From Bacillota bacterium (GTDB lineage Bacteria; Bacillota_A; Clostridia; DSM-8532): a stretch of DNA of 7,281 nt. The notes below the pieces were generated by a model. The model was not told where the DNA came from and made no database searches. It saw only the letters and a list, made by a program, of their open reading frames with translations. The translations under genes were made by a program, and so were the position numbers. Positions 1-5,548 of this stretch are shown piece after piece. Each line of letters starts with the position of its first letter. Position 1 is the stretch's first letter. The DNA is taken from contig JAFADM010000177.1 in the NCBI GenBank assembly GCA_023424865.1, positions 1 to 7,281 of the forward strand. The letters run 5' to 3'.

Positions 1-174
1 TATGAACTGGGTGATAATGAATCCCATATTGCTTTCCACGTTGATAATATGGAAGAAGCTCATAAACTCCATTCGGAAATGGGCTGCATCTGCTTCGAAA
101 ACAAGTCTATGGGCATATACTTTATTGAGGATCCGGACGGCTACTGGCTCGAAGTAATACCGGCAAAAGGTTAA
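1..174 (+). CDS. gloA: Glyoxalase I-like (VOC family) protein, 3' end only
   Basis: The first 57 codons in frame 1 end at TAA 172-174; the start lies upstream of the window. The fragment begins YELGDNESHIAFHVDN and ends with FIEDPDGYWLEVIPAKG. These match the last third of glyoxalase I proteins (E. coli GloA has the same GHIA-VDN and EDPDGY-IEL blocks). In that family the His of the HIAF block (residue 9 here) and the Glu two residues after the W of DGYWLEV (residue 51) are metal ligands. Known family role: isomerisation of the hemithioacetal of methylglyoxal and a thiol to a lactoyl-thioester, a cytoplasmic detoxification step. In a Firmicute the thiol may not be glutathione. The gene following starts 27 bases after the stop, which suggests co-transcription. 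Other VOC enzymes cannot be fully excluded because the N-terminal half is not visible. Confidence 0.85.
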   Translation, partial: YELGDNESHIAFHVDNMEEAHKLHSEMGCICFENKSMGIYFIEDPDGYWLEVIPAKG

Positions 175-201
175 TCGGCAGAAGACTGCAAGGCTTGAAA
201 T

Positions 202-897
202 ATGGAAAAGTATGATAAGCTTATCCGCTCAGACAGAAAAACCGTTGGACTTGAAATTACGCGGGATGGTCTTTTCGTTATCAGGGCCCCCAAGCGGATG
301 TCTATGAAGATTATTGAAGATTTCGTCATAGAAAAAGACCGATGGATAAAGGAAAAAAAAGCGGAGGCTGAAAAGCGTATAAACGAGTGCAGGGATTGGG
401 GGTTTTGCTCCGGAAACCGGCTCCTTTATATGGGAAAAGAAATAACACTATTATTGCATAATGAAACAGAAAGTAGGCGCCTTCGTCGTGTAAAGCTGGA
501 CGGGGACACTCTTTTGGCCCCCCATGCACCCGAGGACAGGGTTTCCTATTTGGTAAAATGCTGGTATATGGCACAGGCAAAAAGCTATTTAACTGCCCGT
601 ATAAGGGAAATTGCCAGTGAAACCGGTATACCCTTTTCCTCTGTTCGGCTCTCAGGGGCCCGGAGACGCTGGGGATCCTGTAGCGGCAAAAACAATATTA
701 ATCTTTCGTGGCGCTTGATAATGGCAGATCCCAGGGCTATTGACTATGTTATTATTCATGAGCTGGCTCATGTACGCCATAAAAATCATTCCAGCCGCTT
801 TTGGGCAGAGGTGAAAAGACTCATGCCACTGTATCCTGTCTATCGCAGGTGGTTAAAGGACAACTCAAAAATACTGGACTTGTGGCCCAATAAATAA
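202..897 (+). CDS. YgjP/DUF45 family metal-dependent hydrolase (M48-like metallopeptidase fold)
   Basis: A 231-residue cytoplasmic protein with no signal peptide or membrane segment. The signature is HELAH at residues 186-190, followed by NHSSRFW at 195-201. The two His of HELAH and His196 form the expected zinc site, and Glu187 would be the catalytic base. Upstream, RRWGSCS at 155-161 is the conserved substrate-side motif of the YgjP/DUF45 (SprT-like, WLM-like) family. Length is normal for the family. The biochemical role is poorly settled: it is usually annotated as a metallopeptidase, and I recall E. coli YgjP being reported as a UTP pyrophosphatase, so protease activity should not be assumed. 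The ATG at 202 has only a weak AGG-containing ribosome site upstream. The gene follows the glyoxalase fragment by 27 bases and ends directly at a terminator, so the two probably form one transcript. Confidence 0.88.
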   Translation: MEKYDKLIRSDRKTVGLEITRDGLFVIRAPKRMSMKIIEDFVIEKDRWIKEKKAEAEKRINECRDWGFCSGNRLLYMGKEITLLLHNETESRRLRRVKLDGDTLLAPHAPEDRVSYLVKCWYMAQAKSYLTARIREIASETGIPFSSVRLSGARRRWGSCSGKNNINLSWRLIMADPRAIDYVIIHELAHVRHKNHSSRFWAEVKRLMPLYPVYRRWLKDNSKILDLWPNK

Positions 898-926
898 CCG
901 TGTCTTTAAGATACGGCTTTTTTTAT
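898..926 (+). terminator. Intrinsic terminator after the YgjP-family gene
   Basis: The stem begins at the base after the stop codon: CCGTGTCT (898-905) pairs with AGATACGG (909-916) over a three-base loop, giving 8 pairs including one G-T wobble. It is followed by C and seven T residues (918-924). This is a classic rho-independent terminator closing the glyoxalase-YgjP unit. Its T-tract runs into the -35 element of the next promoter. Confidence 0.85.
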
Positions 927-954
927 TGCAATGCCATTTTTAGTATGTTATAAT
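926..954 (+). promoter_or_regulatory. Sigma-A promoter for the acyl-CoA synthetase gene
   Basis: TTGCAA (926-931) stands 17 bases before a perfect TATAAT (949-954). A TG dinucleotide at 946-947, one base before the -10, makes it an extended -10. Transcription would start near 961, leaving a leader of about 90 bases before the ATG at 1051. A second TATAAT at 968-973 has no good -35 partner. The spacing and the -10 match make this the best promoter in the window. Confidence 0.75.
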
Positions 955-970
955 TAGTACCAGGTAATAT
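954..970 (+). promoter_or_regulatory. FapR-like operator overlapping the -10 and start site
   Basis: The 17-bp element is TTAGTACC, a central A, then GGTAATAT. The left half is the TTAGTACC half-site I recall for FapR, the malonyl-CoA-responsive repressor of fatty-acid and phospholipid genes in Firmicutes. The right half matches the mirror GGTACTAA at 6 of 8 positions. It starts on the last base of the -10 and covers the expected start site, where a repressor would block transcription. The gene it would control activates fatty acids, which fits. fapR itself is not in the window, so the assignment is inference from motif, position and gene function. A larger inverted repeat, 953-962 with 976-985 (9 of 10 matching), overlaps it and could be an alternative dimer site. 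Confidence 0.55.
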
Positions 971-1035
971 AATCGTGGTAATAATAAATAGTTAAGTTGA
1001 ATAGTAATTTGATATTTGCCGACCCTATAAAACGG

Positions 1036-1044
1036 AAAGGGGAG
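1036..1044 (+). promoter_or_regulatory. Strong ribosome binding site fixing the start at 1051
   Basis: AAAGGGGAG lies six bases before ATG 1051. An in-frame TTG at 997 would add 18 residues but has no Shine-Dalgarno sequence and would place this purine block inside the coding region, so the ATG is chosen. Confidence 0.85.
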
Positions 1045-1050
1045 ATTAAA

Positions 1051-2868
1051 ATGACTTATGGAGTTGAAATGACCCTGGAAAAGGGAAGACGAATTGTAAG
1101 AGGCTTGGGCTTTTATAATACACGTCCGGTAAAAAATATACGTGAAATAGTAAAAAACAGTGCCCGAACCATGGGCAGCAAAACAGGCTTCATTTATAAA
1201 AAGGATGGCAATGTCATCCGAAAAACCTATCGCGATCTGGATCATGATGTGGATTTTGTCGGTACAGCCCTTGTGGATATGGGCTTTAAAGGAAAGAAAA
1301 TTGCCATTCTTAGTGAAAACAGATATGAATGGGCCGTATCCTATTTCGCCATTGTCAACGGAACAGGTATCGGTGTGCCCCTGGATAAATACCTTCCTCG
1401 CAAGGAGGTTGAAAACCTGATTGAGCGGGGTGGGGTTGAAGCCGTTTTTTACAGCGGTGCCTACCATGATATTATGGTGGAGATTGCTGACAGCTTTCCT
1501 TCCGTAGGATTATTCGTGTGCTTCGACCCGCTGCCTAAAAGTACGGAGGATAAAAACCGCTTTACAACCTTTATGTCATTGAGGGATAAAGGTGAAGCTC
1601 TTTTTCGCTCCAATGACAGGCGCTTTGCCGATGCCGTGATTGATGTGAATGCAATGAGCCTGCTTCTGTTTACATCGGGCACCACCAATGCTTCCAAGGG
1701 TGTCATGCTGTCCCATAAAAATATCGCATCCAATGTGTCTTCGGTGGAGGGTATCCTGAAAATATACCCGGAGGATGTGCACTTGTCCCTTCTGCCTCTT
1801 CATCATACCTTTGAAAACACCATTGGCTTACTGTTTATGGTTCATAAAGGCGTGTGCATTGCTTACAGTGAAGGGATACGGCATATCGCCCAGAATATCA
1901 GGGAATTCAAGGTATCCGTGCTGGTGGCCGTACCTGCCATCTTTGAAGCCATTCACTCCAAATTTATGGAGGGCCTCGAGAAATCCGGTAAAAAGCCTCT
2001 GGTTGACAAGCTGATTAGCTTAAGTAACGGTCTGGATAAACTGCATATTCCTGCCCGCAGAAAGCTGTTAAAGTCCGTACTGGATAAGTTAGGTCCCAAT
2101 TTAAGGCTGATGGTTTCAGGTGCAGCACCCATGAATCCCGAGATTATGAAGAACTTTCAGAACTTCGGCATTACCTTTCTTCAGGGCTATGGGTTAACCG
2201 AAACCTCGCCGGTAATCAGCGCCACCACGGAAAAGGTGAACAAGCTTGGGACAATCGGTGTTCCGGTAAAGGGTGTTGAAGTTACCGTGGATAAGCCCGA
2301 TGAAAACGGCATGGGTGAAATTCTGGCCCGGGGTAAAAACGTTATGCTGGGTTACTATGAAAACCCGGATGAAACAAAGGACGTTATAGACGCGGACGGC
2401 TGGTTCAGAACCGGGGATCTGGGTATCATCGATGCTCAGGGAATTATCCGCATTACGGGACGAGCCAAATCCATGATTGTTTTTACCAATGGCAAGAAGG
2501 CTTTCCCGGAAGAATACGAGCAGCTTTTAAATAGCCTTTCAGGTATTAAAGAAACCTATGTTTGGGGGAATCCTGCTCCTGACGGAGATATTCAGGTTTG
2601 CGCCAAGATAGTTTTAAACAGAGAAGTCTTTGAAAACCAGCAGATCACCGATACTGAAAAGATAGGCGAAATTCTGGAGAAATACATTAAGGACATTAAC
2701 CAATCCCTTCCCAAGTACAAAATCATCCGTTATTTTGTGTTCAGTGACGAGGAGCTGATTAAGACCACAAAAATGACCATTAAGCGGCCTCTGGAGCTGG
2801 AAAAGATGAAGACGCTTATAGAAAGCACCGGGAAGGATATGCGAAAGCTCAATAAAAGCCTGATATAA
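1051..2868 (+). CDS. Long-chain acyl-CoA synthetase-like AMP-forming ligase (ANL superfamily)
   Basis: A 605-residue cytoplasmic enzyme, of normal length for clostridial FadD/FAA1-type ligases, without a signal peptide. Family reaction: a fatty acid plus ATP gives acyl-AMP, and CoA then gives acyl-CoA. Visible core motifs are the phosphate loop TSGTTNASKG (208-217), YGLTETSP (380-387), the ribose-binding Asp in RTGD (453-456), and the hinge region ITGRAK (468-473) leading into the small C-terminal domain. The odd point is the C-terminal A10 motif. It reads KTTKMTIKRP, so Thr576 stands where most family members have the catalytic Lys (compare K-T-x-x-G-K-I-x-R); Lys574 and Lys578 flank it. The gene has its own promoter and a FapR-like operator, and a GNAT gene follows after 79 bases without a terminator. 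Substrate chain length cannot be read from the sequence, and O-succinylbenzoate or other ligase activities are less likely on overall resemblance. Confidence 0.9.
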   Translation: MTYGVEMTLEKGRRIVRGLGFYNTRPVKNIREIVKNSARTMGSKTGFIYKKDGNVIRKTYRDLDHDVDFVGTALVDMGFKGKKIAILSENRYEWAVSYFAIVNGTGIGVPLDKYLPRKEVENLIERGGVEAVFYSGAYHDIMVEIADSFPSVGLFVCFDPLPKSTEDKNRFTTFMSLRDKGEALFRSNDRRFADAVIDVNAMSLLLFTSGTTNASKGVMLSHKNIASNVSSVEGILKIYPEDVHLSLLPLHHTFENTIGLLFMVHKGVCIAYSEGIRHIAQNIREFKVSVLVAVPAIFEAIHSKFMEGLEKSGKKPLVDKLISLSNGLDKLHIPARRKLLKSVLDKLGPNLRLMVSGAAPMNPEIMKNFQNFGITFLQGYGLTETSPVISATTEKVNKLGTIGVPVKGVEVTVDKPDENGMGEILARGKNVMLGYYENPDETKDVIDADGWFRTGDLGIIDAQGIIRITGRAKSMIVFTNGKKAFPEEYEQLLNSLSGIKETYVWGNPAPDGDIQVCAKIVLNREVFENQQITDTEKIGEILEKYIKDINQSLPKYKIIRYFVFSDEELIKTTKMTIKRPLELEKMKTLIESTGKDMRKLNKSLI

Positions 2869-2885
2869 CAGTAATAAGCTTAAAA

Positions 2886-2920
2886 GGCGGGTAAGAGCAA
2901 TGCTAAGTGCCCTGCCCGCC
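2886..2920 (+). other. GC-rich hairpin between ligase and acetyltransferase genes
   Basis: GGCGGG (2886-2891) and CCCGCC (2915-2920) can pair over a 23-base loop. No T-tract follows, so it is not an intrinsic terminator. It could act as an mRNA processing or stability element between the two genes. It also contains the less likely ATG at 2900. Confidence 0.35.
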
Positions 2921-2932
2921 TGTAATACGTAC

Positions 2933-2938
2933 AAAGGA
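2933..2938 (+). promoter_or_regulatory. Ribosome binding site favouring the start at 2948
   Basis: AAAGGA lies nine bases before ATG 2948. The in-frame ATG at 2900 sits inside the preceding hairpin, has only a poor GGGTAAGAG upstream, and would add 16 residues (MLSALPACNTYKGRCP) before the typical GNAT opening MIRKAGPKD. The later start is therefore preferred. Confidence 0.65.
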
Positions 2939-2947
2939 CGCTGTCCA

Positions 2948-3760
2948 ATGATTAGAAAAGCAGGGCCGAAGGACGGTCCGATAACTGAAGAATTCCTGAA
3001 AAGAGAAGAAAGCTTTAATACAGGAAGCCTGTGCACCATAGAACGCTACGGCTTTGAGAAAGCCTTTCATGATGTCTGGCTTCAGGAGAGCCGGGACGGA
3101 TGTTTAACAGCGGTTTACATCCGTCTTTTTGGCTTTATGCACCTCTTTTGGCCCGATGCAGAGGGCTGTGAGGAGGCCCTGGAGGAAGCCGCCGATTTTT
3201 TAACCTTTATGGGCTCCGGCACAATTACAGGAAACTGGGCCATTATTCAAAAATTGAGTCCCTTTTTTACCAGCTTTACCCTTGAACAAAGCCGCCATAT
3301 GGTGCTTGAAGGCGGCGAAAGGCTTGTGGATTCGTTTCTGGTGCGAACAGCAGGCTCCGGGGATTGCGGCTCTATGGCCCGGCTTATTATGGAAACCGAG
3401 GATTTTGCCCGCTTCTACCATACGCCTCAGGAGGTTGAACGAGGGATGCGGCAAAGACTGGAGCTGGGGCTTTGCCGTTACTACCTTATTGAAAGGGACG
3501 GCATCCTTGCGGCTCAAGCCCATTCTACTGCTGAAACCAGGCGTTATGCCACTGTGGGAGGTGTCGTCACCCGCAGATACTACCGCGGTCAGGGGCTTTC
3601 CGCCCAGGTTGTATCCGCATTATGCCGTGACTTGCTCAAAAGTGGGCTCCGTCCCGAGCTTAGCTGTACCGATGATACTGCGGCAAGGCTTTATGACAAA
3701 CTGGGCTTTATTCATGTTTCCAACGGGGGCCTGCTGGTTAAGAAAAGGCAAATGGAGTGA
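2948..3760 (+). CDS. GNAT family N-acetyltransferase
   Basis: A 270-residue soluble protein. The C-terminal half (about 130-270) is a GNAT domain: strand VGGVVT leads into the acetyl-CoA pyrophosphate loop RRYYRGQGLSA (209-219, the R-x-x-G-x-G/A signature), and DDTAARLYDKLGF (242-254) is the usual motif with the Tyr that can act as general acid. The first ~125 residues form a separate, less recognisable domain, possibly a degenerate GNAT-like half as in several two-domain clostridial GNATs. It probably transfers an acetyl (or other acyl) group from CoA to an amine; the substrate cannot be told. The gene lies 79 bases after an acyl-CoA ligase with no terminator between, so they are probably co-transcribed. 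Acyl-CoA ligases are known targets of GNAT lysine acetylases (for example AcuA on AcsA), but nothing in this sequence proves such a link. No clear T-rich terminator directly follows the stop. Confidence 0.85.
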   Translation: MIRKAGPKDGPITEEFLKREESFNTGSLCTIERYGFEKAFHDVWLQESRDGCLTAVYIRLFGFMHLFWPDAEGCEEALEEAADFLTFMGSGTITGNWAIIQKLSPFFTSFTLEQSRHMVLEGGERLVDSFLVRTAGSGDCGSMARLIMETEDFARFYHTPQEVERGMRQRLELGLCRYYLIERDGILAAQAHSTAETRRYATVGGVVTRRYYRGQGLSAQVVSALCRDLLKSGLRPELSCTDDTAARLYDKLGFIHVSNGGLLVKKRQME

Positions 3761-3812
3761 TAAGCTGTATTTTAAGCTGATAAATATAAAGTCAGTGTCC
3801 TATGATTTAATA

Positions 3813-3921
3813 CAATATGATTTTTAAATACTTTGATTCCGAACATAACTTAATTGAGCGCTAAAGTAGGTTTATGTCTCGCCTTGCATATTCTAAATCA
3901 AAGTTTAAATATTATATATTG
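3813..3921. repeat. 109-bp imperfect inverted-repeat (MITE-like or hairpin RNA) element
   Basis: Two 26-base arms, 3813-3838 and 3896-3921, are inverted copies with 18 of 26 positions matching. The outer ends CAATAT/ATATTG and the inner blocks CTTTGATT/AATCAAAG match exactly. Inside, ACATAA (3843-3848) faces TTATGT (3872-3877) and ACTT (3848-3851) faces AAGT (3864-3867), so helices are nested around the AGCGCT palindrome (3857-3862). The flanks carry TTTAATA (3806-3812) and TTTAATT (3922-3928), a possible 6-7 base target duplication. No coding potential is seen. It occupies half of the 217-base gap between the GNAT gene and yifB. Because the region is AT-rich, part of the similarity could be chance, and the transposon interpretation is only inferred. 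Confidence 0.45.
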
Positions 3922-3947
3922 TTTAATTTGGAAAAATATGATATTCT

Positions 3948-3977
3948 ATTCCTCAAGGAAGCATTGAGGAGTTTTTT
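3948..3977 (+). promoter_or_regulatory. Terminator-like hairpin sequestering the yifB ribosome binding site
   Basis: ATTCCTCAA (3948-3956) pairs with TTGAGGAGT (3964-3972) over a seven-base loop, giving nine pairs including one wobble. A run of T (3972-3977) follows and abuts ATG 3978. The 3' arm contains the Shine-Dalgarno GAGGAG (3966-3971). The element can thus act as an intrinsic terminator for transcription arriving from upstream, as an RNA lid on yifB translation, or both. Weak promoter-like sequence upstream (TTGTTT 3919-3924, 17 bases, TATTCT 3942-3947) would start transcripts inside or after the 5' arm. Confidence 0.55.
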
Positions 3978-5483
3978 ATGTTCAGCAAGGTTTCAACCTG
4001 CGGATTGACAGGACTTGACGGCTATTTAATTGAAGTAGAGACGGATCTGTCCAACGGCATTCCTGCCTTTGATCTGGTTGGGCTTGCGGATATTTCTGTA
4101 AAGGAAGCTCGTGAGAGAGTGAGAGCTGCCGTTAAGAATTCAGGCTTTGATTTTCCTATAAAGCGGCTCACTGTCAATCTTGCCCCCGCTCACATCCGGA
4201 AAGAGGGAACCGGCTTTGACCTGCCCATGGCTATCGGCATTCTAACTGCATCCGAGGTTATTGCCAAAGAGGCCGTCGCCGGTTATCTTATTACCGGTGA
4301 GCTTGCTCTGGACGGAACCATTCGCCCTGTTTCCGGGGTGTTATGCAAGGCTATAGCCGCTCGGGAGCTTCAATTTAAAAAGCTTATGATACCGGCGGAA
4401 AACGCGGTGGAAGCCTCCTTGATAAAGGATTTGGAGATCTACCCCGTTCATTCCCTCTCGGAGGCAGTCGCGCATTTTAAAGGAATACATATCCTTGAAC
4501 CGAGCAGGGGACAGACAGCCACTTACAGCCAGGAGCTGTCAAGCGGAGGGGATTTCAGGGAGGTTCGAGGCCAAAGGCATGTCAAAAGGGCGCTGGAGGT
4601 TGCTGCAAGCGGCGGACACAATCTTTTGATGACAGGAAGTCCGGGCTCGGGAAAAACCATGCTGGCAAGGAGACTTCCCTCCATTTTGCCAGCACTAACC
4701 TTTGAAGAAGCCCTTGAAACCACAAAAATATACAGCGTAGCAGGCTTATTGCCTCCAAATGCCCCCCTTATCAGCCGAAGGCCCTTTCGGTCTCCCCATC
4801 ATACGGGAAGCTCCACAAGCTTAATCGGCGGAGGCCGTATACCCCGTCCTGGTGAGGTGAGCCTTGCCCATAACGGTGTGCTTTTTCTGGATGAAATACC
4901 GGAGTTTGGACGTTCTACTCTGGATGTGCTCCGACAGCCCTTGGAGGATGGTTTTACCTCTATTTCAAGAGTCCATGCATCTGTTTCTTATCCCAGCCGG
5001 TTTATGCTGATTGGTGCTGCAAATCCGTGCAAATGCGGCTATTATGGTGATGAATCCCAGCCCTGCACCTGCTCGGAGAAAGAAGCACGCAGTTATCAGG
5101 GGCGTCTTTCCGGTCCCATTCGGGATCGGTTCGACCTTTGCGTCAGAGTACCAACCCTAAAGTATGAAGAAATACTTTCAAATCAGCCTGAGGAAAGCTC
5201 CGACACCATTCGCAGGAGGGTGGATCAGGTGAGAAGCATGCAGCAGATACGCTATCAGGGATTGTCGATTTACAGTAACGCTGGTCTGTCCGGTGAACAT
5301 ATACGAAAATTCTGCGTTTTAGATCCGGAAGCAGGAAGGCTCTTAAAATCAGCCTTTGAGCACATGCATTTAAGCGCCCGGGCTCATGACAGAATCTTAA
5401 AGGTTGCAAGAACCATAGCCGACATGGAGCAATCCGAAACCATAAAAGCCCCCCATCTTGCCGAAGCAGTTCAATACCGCTGA
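3978..5483 (+). CDS. yifB: YifB/ComM family Mg-chelatase-like AAA+ ATPase
   Basis: A 501-residue cytoplasmic ATPase of full family length. Residues 1 to about 170 form the N-terminal Lon-protease-like (ChlI) domain, with the family opening G-L-x-G-x-x-x-x-x-V-E and IPAFDLVGLAD (28-38). The AAA+ core follows: Walker A GSPGSGKT (220-227), Walker B VLFLDE (301-306), sensor-1 Asn349 in GAANPC, a Cys cluster at 351, 353, 363 and 365 (likely zinc knuckle), and the arginine-finger region IRDRFD (381-386). The C-terminal Mg_chelatase_C helical domain has SARAHDRILKVARTIADM (466-483). ComM in Vibrio is a hexameric helicase promoting branch migration during integration of transforming DNA; a similar role is likely but untested here. 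ATG 3978 has GAGGAG six bases upstream, within a hairpin. dprA follows, a common pairing that supports a role in DNA uptake or recombination. Confidence 0.95.
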   Translation: MFSKVSTCGLTGLDGYLIEVETDLSNGIPAFDLVGLADISVKEARERVRAAVKNSGFDFPIKRLTVNLAPAHIRKEGTGFDLPMAIGILTASEVIAKEAVAGYLITGELALDGTIRPVSGVLCKAIAARELQFKKLMIPAENAVEASLIKDLEIYPVHSLSEAVAHFKGIHILEPSRGQTATYSQELSSGGDFREVRGQRHVKRALEVAASGGHNLLMTGSPGSGKTMLARRLPSILPALTFEEALETTKIYSVAGLLPPNAPLISRRPFRSPHHTGSSTSLIGGGRIPRPGEVSLAHNGVLFLDEIPEFGRSTLDVLRQPLEDGFTSISRVHASVSYPSRFMLIGAANPCKCGYYGDESQPCTCSEKEARSYQGRLSGPIRDRFDLCVRVPTLKYEEILSNQPEESSDTIRRRVDQVRSMQQIRYQGLSIYSNAGLSGEHIRKFCVLDPEAGRLLKSAFEHMHLSARAHDRILKVARTIADMEQSETIKAPHLAEAVQYR

Positions 5484-5513
5484 GGAATGCTTCACAAGTA
5501 TATCGGGGCTTTT
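5444..5513 (+). other. Long hairpin spanning the yifB stop codon
   Basis: Three nested blocks pair in order: AAAAGCCCC (5444-5452) with GGGGCTTTT (5505-5513), CTTG (5457-5460) with CAAG (5495-5498), and GAAGCA (5463-5468) with TGCTTC (5488-5493), 19 perfect pairs around a 19-base loop holding the TGA. The closing GGGGCTTTT looks terminator-like, but the T run is only four bases and belongs to the stem. It may partially terminate or protect the yifB transcript before dprA. Because the outer arms are complementary, it would look similar on either strand. Confidence 0.55.
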
Positions 5514-5548
5514 AGAGTATAAAAGATGGATAAAGGATGGAAAACAGG

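Noticed and set aside
997..1050. TTG start giving an 18-residue longer acyl-CoA ligase
   Set aside because: No ribosome site precedes it, while AAAGGGGAG sits six bases before ATG 1051.
940..1467. Minus-strand open frame of 175 codons opposite the ligase 5' end
   Set aside because: It runs through the promoter and the conserved N-terminal domain of the ligase; composition looks like a frame shadow.
2900..2947. Earlier ATG for the GNAT gene
   Set aside because: It lies inside a GC hairpin with a poor ribosome site, and the added residues do not resemble a GNAT N-terminus; ATG 2948 has AAAGGA at nine bases.
2614..3039. Minus-strand open frame of 141 codons across the ligase-GNAT junction
   Set aside because: It is antisense to two motif-supported genes, shows no domain, and has no ribosome site that I can see.
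3761..3812. Direct repeats TAAGCTG and TATGATTT after the GNAT stop
   Set aside because: They are short repeats in AT-rich sequence without regular spacing or a terminator-like fold; no CRISPR character.
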